In this document: positions 1-8,609 of the stretch, piece by piece
How positions within the stretch are numbered: the first letter of the stretch is position 1
Layout of the letters: each line of letters opens with the position of its first letter
NCBI GenBank assembly: GCA_003019535.1
Contig: NEXG01000001.1
Location: 42,146-106,145, forward strand
Reading direction: 5' to 3'
DNA length: 64,000 nucleotides
Origin: Candidatus Marsarchaeota G2 archaeon ECH_B_1
Lineage (GTDB): Archaea > Thermoproteota > Thermoprotei_A > Marsarchaeales > Marsarchaeaceae
Made by a program: the position numbers and the translations under genes
Notes under the pieces: model-generated
Database searches by the model: none
What the model saw: the letters and a program-made list of their open reading frames with translations, nothing else
Told to the model about the DNA's origin: nothing

Positions 1-211
1 CCCTTTTACGGGAGGATAGAGTCTTAATGATTTCCTCTGGGTTGTCTACCTCTATTCTACCCCGAAGTATGAGGTAGACAGCCTCCATTCCCCCCAGCTC
101 CACACCGGAGCCCCTCGGCGTCCCGAAACCACTATTCAGGAGAGTTGAGGAGAGGGGGGGCCCTACAAACAGGCCGTTAGGGGTGATCTCAAACGGTTTT
201 TGGGTTGACAC
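1..211 (-). CDS. tRNA-splicing endonuclease family protein, N-terminal part (runs off left edge)
   Basis: The frame is open from the window edge to a GTG at 209-211 and reads VSTQKPFEITPNG, then GFGTPRGSGVELGGMEAVYL and ILRGRIEVDNPEEI. The pattern gly-x-gly, then E-L-(S/G) and EA(V/L)YL-x5-G-(R/K)-(L/I)-EV is that of the N-terminal domain of archaeal EndA subunits, which cut the bulge-helix-bulge at exon-intron junctions of pre-tRNA. The catalytic Tyr/His/Lys lie in the C-terminal domain beyond the edge, so I cannot tell a catalytic from a structural subunit. Two tRNAs in this window have introns that such an enzyme would process. Divergent from mtnA with about 47 bp between starts. The GTG start is a guess. 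Confidence 0.55.
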   Translation of the reverse strand, partial: MSTQKPFEITPNGLFVGPPLSSTLLNSGFGTPRGSGVELGGMEAVYLILRGRIEVDNPEEIIKTLSSRKR

Positions 212-258
212 ACCAACACACAAAACACTTTTTAACTCATGTGCTAAAAAGCGTATTG

Positions 259-1284
259 ATGATGGATCTAACACCAGTCAAATGGGAGGCGGGTTGTGTT
301 TCAATATTAGACCAGAGGCTCCTTCCATTTAGAGTTGAGAGGATTAGGTGTACCAGAGTCGAGCAGGTCGCGGATGCGATAAGGACGCTGGCCGTCAGGG
401 GGGCTCCAACGCTAGGTATAGTTGGCGGGTACTCGGTGGCGCTCGCCGCCCAGGGATGCATGAGCAATGATTTTAACACATGCATTGAGTTCCTACAAAA
501 ATCGGGTGCTCTTATAAAGAGCACTAGACCCACTGCCAGAAACCTTTTTTGGGGTGTCGACCGAGTGCTAGAAGCAGCTAAAAGATGTGGAAGTGTCGAA
601 GAGGTTAAAGCCACAACACTTGAGGAAGCGCACAGAATACTTAGGGAAGAGGTTGAGCGTGACGAGCTAATCGGTGGCTACGGTTCTGAGCTAATCAAGG
701 ACGGCGATCTCATTCTGACACATTGCAACACTGGCCAACTCGCCACGGGTGGGATGGGCACAGCGCTAGGCGTCATAAGAGCTGCATGGGAGCGTGGTAA
801 GAGGTTTAAGGTATTCGCCACGGAAACCCGCCCTCTTCTGCAGGGCGCCAGACTCACCACCCTCGAGCTGGTAAACGCGGGGATACCAGTTACGCTGATA
901 GTGGACTTAGCTGCTGGATACTTGATGCGCACCAAGAAGGTCGGGTTAGTCGTGGTTGGAGCCGACCGTATACTTGCCGATGGGTCAACCGCCAACAAGA
1001 TTGGGACATACACGTTGGCGGTGCTCGCCAAGCAACATGGTGTTCCATTCTACGTTGCGGCGCCACTCAGCACGTTTGATTTAGAGTCACGTGAAATAAC
1101 GGTTGAGCAACGCTCCCCCGAAGAGGTGCGTGGGTTTAACGGTGTAAAGACCGCGCCAGACGGTGTGGACGCGTGGAACCCGGCTTTCGACGTCACGCCG
1201 CCTACACTTATCAGTGGGATAATAACAGAGAAAGGCGTATTGGAACCTCCCTATGAAGAGTCAATAAGGAAGGCGTTCGCATAG
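259..1284 (+). CDS. mtnA: S-methyl-5-thioribose-1-phosphate isomerase (MtnA / aIF2B-like)
   Basis: Isomerises 5-methylthioribose-1-phosphate to methylthioribulose-1-phosphate in methionine salvage. Visible family motifs are VRGAPTLGIVGGYSVALAA near the N-terminus, THCNTGQLATGG with the catalytic Cys156, ETRPLLQGARLT, VVGADRILADG with the catalytic Asp236, NKIGTYTLAVLAK, and the C-terminal NPAFDVTP followed by IITEKGV. The frame opens at a TTG at 205, but MtnA homology begins at about M-D-L-T-P-V-K-W, so I place the start at ATG 259 (ATG 262 also possible). Length (341 aa) is normal. Relatives include ribose-1,5-bisphosphate isomerase and eIF2B-alpha; the Cys/Asp pair and the C-terminus favour MtnA. 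Followed after 7 bp by a methyltransferase, probably co-transcribed. Confidence 0.88.
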   Translation: MMDLTPVKWEAGCVSILDQRLLPFRVERIRCTRVEQVADAIRTLAVRGAPTLGIVGGYSVALAAQGCMSNDFNTCIEFLQKSGALIKSTRPTARNLFWGVDRVLEAAKRCGSVEEVKATTLEEAHRILREEVERDELIGGYGSELIKDGDLILTHCNTGQLATGGMGTALGVIRAAWERGKRFKVFATETRPLLQGARLTTLELVNAGIPVTLIVDLAAGYLMRTKKVGLVVVGADRILADGSTANKIGTYTLAVLAKQHGVPFYVAAPLSTFDLESREITVEQRSPEEVRGFNGVKTAPDGVDAWNPAFDVTPPTLISGIITEKGVLEPPYEESIRKAFA

Positions 1285-1291
1285 TTACCTT

Positions 1292-1759
1292 ATGATCCTC
1301 GCCCCATTCGACCGCACACCGCCAACTGTTGCGAGAGCGATGCTCAAACTCGCAGGTCTGAGACAAGGTGAGAGGCTGCTTGATGTTGGCTGCGGAGACG
1401 GAGTCATCATAGCTGAAGCAGCTAAGCTGGGCGCCACCGCGGTGGGGGTGGACATAGAGGCTCGCCTAGTGCGTCAAGCTTGGGAGAGGTGCGCCAAGCT
1501 TGGTTTACTGAGCCGCGTACACCTAGTTGTGGGTGACTATAAGGCAGTGAAGAGCTGGGAGTTCAACGTCATCGCCCTCTACCTAACAACACGGGGCAAC
1601 ATAGCGGTGCTCGAAGACCTACTAAGCCACCCTAGTCCCACTAGCCAGCTACGTATAGTGACACATGATTTTAGGCTACCAATGCTTGAACCCGTGCGGG
1701 TAAGAGAATTCGGGTACAGGAGGTTTGACAGACGCACACTCTATCTCTACACCATTTAA
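1292..1759 (+). CDS. Class I SAM-dependent methyltransferase, aKMT-like
   Basis: A compact 155-aa Rossmann methyltransferase. SAM motif I is LLDVGCGDG (residues 29-37), the motif II acidic residue is Asp54 in VGVDIEA, and a central strand reads VIALYLTT. The N-terminal TPPTVARAML, the VTHDF strand and the C-terminal RTLYLYTI match the small archaeal family that includes the crenarchaeal protein-lysine methyltransferase aKMT4, so protein lysine methylation is a reasonable inference, but the substrate cannot be read from the sequence. It sits 7 bp after mtnA. A link with methionine salvage (SAM consumption) is only suggested by position. Confidence 0.7.
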   Translation: MILAPFDRTPPTVARAMLKLAGLRQGERLLDVGCGDGVIIAEAAKLGATAVGVDIEARLVRQAWERCAKLGLLSRVHLVVGDYKAVKSWEFNVIALYLTTRGNIAVLEDLLSHPSPTSQLRIVTHDFRLPMLEPVRVREFGYRRFDRRTLYLYTI

Positions 1760-1832
1760 ATCCCTCACCAACACGTGTGGCTTACAAGAAGACATGGAGC
1801 CATGCGTTTACACGCCTATGCGAAAGACTCTA

Positions 1833-3065
1833 ATGTTCACACGTTTATGTTTCTTGATTAACTTGGCTACTGATGATTGGATCTGCGGTTTCGAAGAGGT
1901 GCGTTCTGGCCTCACAACAGATGTTTACTTAGAGAGGATGATGGAGGCTCTACGCAAAGACGGTAAGGCGGACACACATGTTTGGGCTGAGTTTTCAGGC
2001 GACCTGCCGGATGGATACGAGTGGGGTGTCTTTGCCGGGTTAAACGAGGTCATGGGGCTACTAAATGGGAGAAATGTGGATGTTTGGGCTTTGCCTGAAG
2101 GAAGCGTGTTTCGTGGGGAAGACGTAAACGGTATTGAAGAGCCGGTGATGGTGATTAGCGGCCCATACAGTGAGTTCGCCCTTCTTGAGACAGCCATCCT
2201 AGGAATTCTATCGTATAACTGCGGTGTGGCCACCGCCGCAGCTCGTGTTAAAGTTGCAGCAGAAGGTGCACCAGTTTTCGCGTTTGGGATTAGGCGCATG
2301 CACCCCGCGCTCGCCGCCGTGTCTGATAGAGCCGCGTACATAGGTGGTGTGGATGGCTTCAGCGGTGTGGGCGCAGGTAGAAGACTTGGAATAACACCAG
2401 TGGGCACAATGCCACACTCATTTATACTGATTTATGGACGCCAAGAGGATGCGTGGTCTGCATTCGATAAATACGCACCACCCGATGTGCCCCGCACACT
2501 TCTCTGCGACACACTTTCAGATGAGAAGGACGAGGTGATTAGGGCGGCCAAACTACTCGGGGCAAAGCTTGCGGCGGTAAGACTGGACACGCCTAAAAGC
2601 AGAAGGGGGGACTTTGAACACATAGTACGTGAAGTGCGCTGGGAGCTCGACCGCCTAGGTTTCAAAAAGGTTAAGATTATGGTTTCTGGCGGACTCGACG
2701 AAAAAAGTATTCGAGGCTTAAAGAAGGCTGGCGCCGACATGTTCGGTGTGGGCACAAGCATAGCCGCTGCAAGAGTAATCGACTTTTCAATGGATCTGTG
2801 CCAAGTTGGGGGAAAACCCGTATCGAAGAGAGGGCGTTTTTCGGGTGTGAAAAGCGTCTATAGGTGTACGGAGTGTTTAACCGATGTGGTCGTTGGTTGG
2901 GAAGACTCAGTCGAGAACTGCCCAAAGTGTGGGGGAATCATGGAGCCGGCTATGATCAAGGTTATGGAGTCCGGTAAACCACTAGTTAACGAAGACATTC
3001 AAAAGATCAGGACGCGCTCAATGCAGCAAACATTAAAGCTAGGGCTAAACCTCGATTCAAACTGA
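1833..3065 (+). CDS. pncB: Nicotinate phosphoribosyltransferase, archaeal type with zinc ribbon
   Basis: Converts nicotinate and PRPP to nicotinate mononucleotide in NAD salvage. FEEVRSGLTTDVYLERMMEA near the N-terminus, the MVISGPYSEFALLETAILG stretch, YIGGVDGFSGVGAGRRLGI and HSFILIYG are characteristic of the archaeal NaPRTase family. The phosphate-binding region VSGGLDEKSIRGLKKAGADM is followed by FGVGTSI. The C-terminus carries a rubredoxin-like zinc ribbon (CTECL..CPKC) seen in archaeal members. The frame is open upstream, but the first in-frame ATG close to the conserved region is at 1833; TTG codons at 1853 or 1865 could be the true start. Its 3' end overlaps the convergent hel308 by 9 bp. 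Confidence 0.85.
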   Translation: MFTRLCFLINLATDDWICGFEEVRSGLTTDVYLERMMEALRKDGKADTHVWAEFSGDLPDGYEWGVFAGLNEVMGLLNGRNVDVWALPEGSVFRGEDVNGIEEPVMVISGPYSEFALLETAILGILSYNCGVATAAARVKVAAEGAPVFAFGIRRMHPALAAVSDRAAYIGGVDGFSGVGAGRRLGITPVGTMPHSFILIYGRQEDAWSAFDKYAPPDVPRTLLCDTLSDEKDEVIRAAKLLGAKLAAVRLDTPKSRRGDFEHIVREVRWELDRLGFKKVKIMVSGGLDEKSIRGLKKAGADMFGVGTSIAAARVIDFSMDLCQVGGKPVSKRGRFSGVKSVYRCTECLTDVVVGWEDSVENCPKCGGIMEPAMIKVMESGKPLVNEDIQKIRTRSMQQTLKLGLNLDSN

Positions 3066-5234
3066 CGATGAAAGCTTAGAGGCTTGCTCCTTTATACTCA
3101 AGGCTAACTGGGTTGTCACACCTCTCAGTTGGGTGAGCTTTTCAACGGGAGCCTCGGCGACATCCTTTAGTGTTTTTATACCACTATTATAAAGCTGTCT
3201 GGCTCTAACTCTACCAATACCTCTAAGTCCAACGAGTGGTAGGAGCTCGGATTTTACACCCGACTCGAGCCTGACGCTGAGATCAGTATAGGCTTTTACA
3301 AGGCTTCTATCTGACTTCAGTGTTTGGAACAGTGAGGCTATGCCCCTACTCACCCATGATGCAGTGGTGTATAGTTGGTAGAGGTCTCCTGGTTGGACAC
3401 CGATGGCCTCCTCTATCTTCGCTTCACTAACCTCGTTAACCCACCACTCTAAAACCTTCGCGGCTTTCCAAGCACCCAGATACTCCTCATAGGGGTCTGG
3501 TGATAGGTCCATCATAGTCTCCACATACTCCTCGAGTGAGACGGGTAGTTCATCCTCCTCTTGATCAATCTCGTAGCTCAAATCTTCTTTCTCCTTCATA
3601 CCCAATCTTGGCTTCGGCACCTCAACGCTCAAACAAACCAAGTGGAGGCTGTGCCTATCGACACCGCTAACGCCATAGTCAGCAGCCTTTTTCACCAAGA
3701 TCGCGGTGTATGGGTGAAAGTATACCTCACTCGTCTTCTTACCGAAGGCCGTGGGTAGAAGGTAGCCCCCCTCATCTGTGAGAAAAGAGTTATCGAGAAG
3801 AAACTTTAGACATCTCGAGATAGATCTCCACATAGAGGGCTTAGAGGAAAGGGTACCAGAGAATGTTTCCGAGAAAAACTCCCGGAGCTTCTGCTCATCA
3901 GCGGCATAACCAGACGTCACATTTGATAACACATGGGGTAAGAGAGTCAACTCACCCAAGAGCTGTGGCTCAGCGGGTTCGGGTTTGGAGCGCACGTACT
4001 CCTCCAGTAACTCTTCAACCTCATCCGCTTTACGGGCTATAAGCACCGCTTCTCCATATGGGTCCAGACCGGGCCTGCCCGCCCTACCCGCCATCTGGTG
4101 ATACTCCAAAACGGGGATACGAACCCTCCCAAAACCCTGCTCATACCTAGTAACATCATATATTATCACACGTCTTGCTGGTAAATTCAAGCCGGCTGCA
4201 AGTGTGGTGGTTGAAGCCAAAACCTTCACCTTCCTAGCCATAAACGCCTGCTCGAGGATTGTTCTCGCATCAAACGAGAGCCCTGCGTGATGGAAGGCTA
4301 CACCCGACTTTATGAGGGAGACCAACTCATCGTGGGTTGGCCCTAGCTCGTCAAAAGAGCCAAGCTTCTTAGCGAGCTCGCTCAACTCCTTCTTTTCACC
4401 TTCAGAGAGGCTAAGCTTCCCAGTGAACTTTTTAGCCACACTCTCAGCCTGCCGACGGGTGGAGGCGAAGATCAAAACTTGTCCTCCCTTGTTTATCGAA
4501 TCCAATGTTAGGTCGACAACAGGCTCATCCCCAGTGTGTTTGACATTCACCGTTTCACCCGTATCAAGATGAATTAGGCCACCATAGTAGACTCCCTGCT
4601 TAAGTGGAACAGGTCTCCAATCACTCACAACTAGCTTAGAGGACAGCCACCGAGCGATTTGTGAAGCGTTACTTATGGTTGCACTAAGAGAGAGAAACCT
4701 TATCTCTGGGTTAATTTTCTTAAGTCTTGTTAACACAACTTCAAGGGGCGGTCCACGTGACCTGTCGCCAACCAGATGCACTTCGTCAGCGACCACAACG
4801 TTAGTCTCCGTTACCCACGACTCAGTGGCTCTCCGCCTCAAAATCGAGTCACACTTCTCATAAGTCAAAACCACTATATCATAGTCAGCGAGCCACTTGT
4901 CATACCTATCAAAATCACCCGTACTCGATGCCACGCGTATCCCAAGCCTTTCCCACTTCCTTAATTCTTCTAGCTTCTGCGCGGCGAGAGCTCTAAGCGG
5001 AACAAGGTATAGGGCTTTCCCACCCTTTTCAAGCAGTACTTTGGTTATCATGAGTTCGGCGATCAGTGTTTTACCGCTGGATGTAGGTGCGCTCACAGTC
5101 ATGGATTCCCCGTCCAGCAACCCAGCCTTTATTGATTCAACCTGCGGAGGCCAAAGCTTCTCTATATGTCTTTCATACATCACCTCCTTTACTTGAGGAG
5201 GGATAGGGAGCTCGTCTATCGTCAATTCACTCAT
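3057..5234 (-). CDS. hel308: Hel308 (Hjm) family DNA helicase
   Basis: Superfamily 2, 3'-5' helicase acting at stalled forks and recombination intermediates. WPPQ (28-31) forms the Q motif, APTSSGKT (49-56) is motif I, DEVH (150-153) motif II, SAT (183-185) motif III, FHHAGLS and QMAGRAGRPG are motifs V/VI. A winged-helix and ratchet region follows, then a C-terminal helix-hairpin-helix (LRGIGRVRARQLYNSGI) typical of Hel308. Length 725 aa is normal for the family. Its ATG overlaps the end of the upstream gins23 by 8 nt, so the two are translationally coupled. This pairing with a fork protein and the nearby RFC genes fits a role at replication forks. Confidence 0.93.
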   Translation of the reverse strand: MSELTIDELPIPPQVKEVMYERHIEKLWPPQVESIKAGLLDGESMTVSAPTSSGKTLIAELMITKVLLEKGGKALYLVPLRALAAQKLEELRKWERLGIRVASSTGDFDRYDKWLADYDIVVLTYEKCDSILRRRATESWVTETNVVVADEVHLVGDRSRGPPLEVVLTRLKKINPEIRFLSLSATISNASQIARWLSSKLVVSDWRPVPLKQGVYYGGLIHLDTGETVNVKHTGDEPVVDLTLDSINKGGQVLIFASTRRQAESVAKKFTGKLSLSEGEKKELSELAKKLGSFDELGPTHDELVSLIKSGVAFHHAGLSFDARTILEQAFMARKVKVLASTTTLAAGLNLPARRVIIYDVTRYEQGFGRVRIPVLEYHQMAGRAGRPGLDPYGEAVLIARKADEVEELLEEYVRSKPEPAEPQLLGELTLLPHVLSNVTSGYAADEQKLREFFSETFSGTLSSKPSMWRSISRCLKFLLDNSFLTDEGGYLLPTAFGKKTSEVYFHPYTAILVKKAADYGVSGVDRHSLHLVCLSVEVPKPRLGMKEKEDLSYEIDQEEDELPVSLEEYVETMMDLSPDPYEEYLGAWKAAKVLEWWVNEVSEAKIEEAIGVQPGDLYQLYTTASWVSRGIASLFQTLKSDRSLVKAYTDLSVRLESGVKSELLPLVGLRGIGRVRARQLYNSGIKTLKDVAEAPVEKLTQLRGVTTQLALSIKEQASKLSSSV

Positions 5235-5802
5235 TTAGATTCATCCAGAAATCCACTTTAAACCCTGTGGGATACATAAACCAGACGGGGTCAATCCAAT
5301 CTTGGAAAAGCTTTCGATACTCTTCATACCAAGCTTTCTCTTCGGGTAATAGTGCATCGAATGCCTCAGATTTTGCGTTGGATTCAGCCATACGCCTTAT
5401 CTTTTTAATCCTCATTCGCAGGAGGTCTTGAAGCATAGATTGGGCGGCCGCGAAATTAGGGTCATTCGACCTTAACATATCCTCTATCGGCTTCTTAAGC
5501 TCAGCGTAGTAATTCTCTGCGAGTTTTTGAGGATTTGTACCTTGTTCCTCCTGCCATATACTCCTTGCTAGTTGTTGTCTCAACGAAGTTTGCTGAGAAG
5601 TGTACTCAGCATAACCCTTTTCTATGAGCCACTCCGCAAGCCATCTTGGAACATTTGTCTCATAGCCTTCTTCTACGGGTTCAGGGAGACTAGGAGAATA
5701 GTCAGACAAACCCTGAATGGTTTTCTTAAACCTTACCATAACTGGTTTTTGAAGATACAGCAACAGAACATACCTATGTATAAGCCTAAAATCACGCGTC
5801 AT
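5227..5802 (-). CDS. gins23: Probable GINS complex subunit, Psf2/Psf3 type (Gins23)
   Basis: GINS links MCM to the polymerase machinery as part of the archaeal CMG helicase. Residues 20-68 form a small beta-rich B-like domain (VMVRFKKTIQGL, ending in WLAEWLIEKGYAEY), followed by a long helical A domain with YYAELKKPIEDML and a basic LLRMRIKKIRRMA helix, ending WFMYPTGFKVDFW. The B-then-A domain order is that of Psf2/Psf3 (Gins23), as opposed to A-B in Gins15. Identification rests on domain pattern, not close identity. A TATA-like AT-rich stretch at about 5807-5820 is too close to the ATG at 5802 for a standard leader; the ATG at 5739 (MVRFKK) may be the real start. Coupled to hel308. Confidence 0.6.
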   Translation of the reverse strand: MTRDFRLIHRYVLLLYLQKPVMVRFKKTIQGLSDYSPSLPEPVEEGYETNVPRWLAEWLIEKGYAEYTSQQTSLRQQLARSIWQEEQGTNPQKLAENYYAELKKPIEDMLRSNDPNFAAAQSMLQDLLRMRIKKIRRMAESNAKSEAFDALLPEEKAWYEEYRKLFQDWIDPVWFMYPTGFKVDFWMNLNE

Positions 5803-5850
5803 ATCCTCAAAATATAATATTCTCGGAAACTAATAAACTCAGTTTATAGC

Positions 5851-5945
5851 ATGCTTGCCCCCACCGTAAACTCTAGATCAAAAATCATTTTAGTGTTCGT
5901 CGTTAATCAGCCACAGATTTTTGGTCTACCGTGAAGGGTGAGGCT
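5851..5945. repeat. Intergenic palindromic repeat, copy A
   Basis: An imperfect inverted repeat between gins23 and rfcS. The left arm is about CCCCCACCGTAAACTCTAGA then TCAAAAATC; the right arm GATTTTTGGTC then TACCGTGAAGGGTGAGGC. The right end matches copies at 34363 and 55692 almost base for base (TACCGTGAAGGGYKAGG), while the left end is degenerate. It is 95 bp, like the other copies. No open frame inside. Confidence 0.7.
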
Positions 5946-6340
5946 TGTCGTTTCTTTCAAAATCCCCCGAGTTGGGTTTTTCGCTAAAACCAAAAACGTA
6001 GCCCAGACTAGAATCGCTATGTATCTATGATAGACGATGTCGGGAACCAACTCCTCAGCATACTGGCTGAGTCAACTTATCCTTTGGGGGAGGGGAGCCT
6101 GTGGTTAGAGGGGGAACTACCCTACTAATAGGGGTGGAGCTCACATTAGGAGAAGTATTATTCAGCGCTGGGAACCACAAGTGGCAACCAGACCTAGGGC
6201 GCCTCGCTTAAAGGAGCGGCTAAAACGCACTTTTTATTTCAGGTTTACACAGCAACCTTAAACCTCACAACTCCGAGGATCAGTGGCGCGATGTGTAGGT
6301 AAGTTTAAGGAGGGGTTGACCATAGTGACAAGTGGGTTGG
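5946..6340. other. Non-coding stretch with several hairpins, function unknown
   Basis: No plausible protein on either strand. It contains a perfect 6-bp hairpin CTCAGC/GCTGAG (6054-6071), a CCCTACTAATAGGGG hairpin near 6120-6135 and further G-rich arms up to about 6230. I looked for RNase P, SRP and C/D box signatures and found none. It may hold an untranslated RNA or simply the region between two divergent transcription units. Confidence 0.35.
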
Positions 6341-6344
6341 ATAC

Positions 6345-6358
6345 ACAAAAGTTTATTT
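6345..6358 (+). promoter_or_regulatory. Probable TATA box of rfcS-rfcL
   Basis: AAAAGTTTATTTCT lies about 40-50 bp before the rfcS ATG, with the A-rich context expected for an archaeal BRE/TATA element. AAGAGGATATTC follows it. Confidence 0.4.
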
Positions 6359-6396
6359 CTTAAAAGAGGATATTCATTGGTAGCTGGTCAGCGTTT

Positions 6397-7359
6397 ATGA
6401 GCTCCGACGAAGAGATGATCTGGACTGAGAAATATAGGCCCAAGAAGCTTGACGACCTCGTTGGAAATGATGCTGTAGTGCTCCGACTCAAGCAGTTTGC
6501 TCGTCAAAAGAATATGCCGCACTGTCTTTTCATAGGTCCAGCGGGTGTGGGTAAGACGACGGCGGCTATTTGCCTCTCGAGGGATATTCTTGGCGAGCAC
6601 TTTAGGGAGGGTTACCTTGAGCTTAACGCTAGTTCGGATAATAGGATTGATGTTGTAAGAACACAGATCAAGGACTATGCTAGGACAACCACGTTTAGTG
6701 GAATACCCTTCAAGATACTGGTGCTTGATGAGGCCGATAATATGACGCCCGAAGCCCAGCAGGCCTTGCGTAGAACTATGGAGATATATTCTAATGTATG
6801 TAGATTCATACTTATAGCCAACTATTCTAACCGGATAATCGAGCCAATACAGAGTAGATGTGCGGTTTTCCGCTTTACAAGACTGTCGAAGAATGACGTC
6901 GTGGAGAGACTGAGGTATATCGCGGAGCAGGAGGGTTTAAAGTATGACCGTGAAGGTTTGGAAGCGATCTACGACGAGCATCAAGGGGACCTTAGAATGT
7001 GTATAAACACTCTTCAGAGTCTGGCGGTACTCAACAAAAAGGTGGATAAGCAGAACGTGTTAGAGGTTTTGGGGTCTGTTTACTTAGCCGATATAAGCCA
7101 GATCATCGACCTTTCGCTCGAAGGCAAATTCAATGATGCCCGTAGGAAGCTCCAGGATGTGCTCTACTTAAAGGCGATCCCCCCTGAAGATGTGGTCAGA
7201 CAAATATACCGGGAAATAGTCAAGAGTGGCTTACCAGATAAGGTGAAGGTGGAGGTACTTGGCTACTTGGGGGAGGTCGAGTTCAGACTAGTACAAGGCT
7301 CAGATGGGGAGGTTCAGCTTGATGCACTCCTAGCAAAGATGGCTTCCATTAAGAAGTGA
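6397..7359 (+). CDS. rfcS: Replication factor C small subunit
   Basis: AAA+ clamp-loader subunit that, with RfcL, loads PCNA at primer-template junctions. N-terminal WTEKYRPKKLDDLVGN, Walker A GPAGVGKTT (47-55), Walker B LVLDEADNM (DEAD 111-114), the arginine-finger SRC box (153-155) and a C-terminal collar domain are all present. 320 aa is typical of archaeal RfcS. Followed by rfcL after 8 bp, so a two-gene operon. Transcribed away from gins23-hel308, giving a compact replication/repair locus. Confidence 0.97.
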   Translation: MSSDEEMIWTEKYRPKKLDDLVGNDAVVLRLKQFARQKNMPHCLFIGPAGVGKTTAAICLSRDILGEHFREGYLELNASSDNRIDVVRTQIKDYARTTTFSGIPFKILVLDEADNMTPEAQQALRRTMEIYSNVCRFILIANYSNRIIEPIQSRCAVFRFTRLSKNDVVERLRYIAEQEGLKYDREGLEAIYDEHQGDLRMCINTLQSLAVLNKKVDKQNVLEVLGSVYLADISQIIDLSLEGKFNDARRKLQDVLYLKAIPPEDVVRQIYREIVKSGLPDKVKVEVLGYLGEVEFRLVQGSDGEVQLDALLAKMASIKK

Positions 7360-7367
7360 GCTAGACT

Positions 7368-8609
7368 TTGAGTACAGCGATGTGGACAGTAAAGTATGCC
7401 CCGAAAACTTTGGAGGAATTCGTGGGCAACAAACAGGCGAAGACCGCTTTCTATGAGTGGCTCGATAAGTGGACCCCTAAAAACAGGTGGGCTCTACTAA
7501 TAGGTCCACCCGGAGTTGGAAAAACCACGCTGGTTTACCTTGTGGCTAACACTCTTGGCTTAGATGTGATAGAGGTAAACCGCGAAAACATAGGTGTAAG
7601 TGTAACACTCGAAAAGCTCTCAGAGACGGCTTCAACCACGGCCACACTTTTCGGTGCATCACGTAAACTTATTCTAATCGAAGAGGTTGAGGTAACACTG
7701 AGCGCCTTTACCGAAACAGAACGCCTCTTCGAAGTTCTCAAAAACACCAGAGTCCCAGTTGTGTTCACGATGAACGACCAAGACGCACTCTACTCTAACC
7801 GCAAACTCTACTATCTAAGGCAGGAGTACTGTACCCAAATCAAGTTCGACAGGGTTCGCTCAGACCAAATACAGGGTTTACTGGGCAAGATCTGCCGCTC
7901 TGAGGGTGTGAGCGTAGAGCAAGAAGTGTTAAAGGATATCGCTGAAAACGCGGGCGGCGATCTGAGAGCGGCAATAAACGACCTGCAAGCGGTGTGCTCA
8001 GGCGAGCAGGTTGTGAGGAGTTCTGATATCAACTGGGTAACGAGGAGGGACACGCAGATATATGCGTACAAAACCGTGCTCGACCTTATACGCTCACAGT
8101 CCATCTACACCGCTAAAAACATTGTTACAAACAGCGTGGCGGATTGGGATACTATTTACGCTTGGCTCGCTGAGAATCTGCCAGCTTACCCTAAACCCCC
8201 CGAAACAATACAAGAGTGCTGTGATGCGCTTAGTAAGGCTAGCGTATACGCATATCGAGCAGATAGGTTCCGCGTGTATGAGCAAAGAAAGTTCGCTGAA
8301 GACTTCATGTGCTACGCTCCTCAGCTTCTGGGTGAGAAACCGTTCAGGAAGCTCGAATTCCCCCTGAGATTAAAGTACCTTTCAAGGAGTAGGGAAATCA
8401 GGATGAAACTCAACGCCCTCTCAGCTATGCTCTCAGACTATCTACACACATCGGAAAACTCTTACGTGGATTCCGACATGCCTTTTATAGCACTCTTCAC
8501 GAGTGTAGATAAAACTTTCTCTGAATGGTTCGAACGCAGATTCGGTCCTGAGGCTGCAAAAACAATCGTCAGGATATTAGATAAAGGCGAACATACACCT
8601 ATAGAGTGA
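7368..8609 (+). CDS. rfcL: Replication factor C large subunit
   Basis: Large subunit of the clamp loader. MWTVKYAPKTLEEFVGN starts the protein; Walker A is GPPGVGKTT (46-54), Walker B is LILIEEVE (105-108, Ile-Glu-Glu instead of the usual Asp-Glu pair), followed by an AAA+ lid (NAGGDLRAAINDLQAV) and a helical collar. The start is a TTG at 7368, 8 bp after rfcS. The C-terminus lacks the long Lys-rich tail and obvious PIP box seen in some archaeal RfcL proteins (413 aa is on the short side). The last 33 bp overlap the 3' end of convergent truA. Confidence 0.95.
   Translation: MSTAMWTVKYAPKTLEEFVGNKQAKTAFYEWLDKWTPKNRWALLIGPPGVGKTTLVYLVANTLGLDVIEVNRENIGVSVTLEKLSETASTTATLFGASRKLILIEEVEVTLSAFTETERLFEVLKNTRVPVVFTMNDQDALYSNRKLYYLRQEYCTQIKFDRVRSDQIQGLLGKICRSEGVSVEQEVLKDIAENAGGDLRAAINDLQAVCSGEQVVRSSDINWVTRRDTQIYAYKTVLDLIRSQSIYTAKNIVTNSVADWDTIYAWLAENLPAYPKPPETIQECCDALSKASVYAYRADRFRVYEQRKFAEDFMCYAPQLLGEKPFRKLEFPLRLKYLSRSREIRMKLNALSAMLSDYLHTSENSYVDSDMPFIALFTSVDKTFSEWFERRFGPEAAKTIVRILDKGEHTPIE

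Noticed and set aside
5946..6340. RNase P or SRP RNA
   Set aside because: None of the conserved cores (GGAAAGUC, AGAUGAAUGGC, or the SRP GGAAG loop with AGCAG) can be found.
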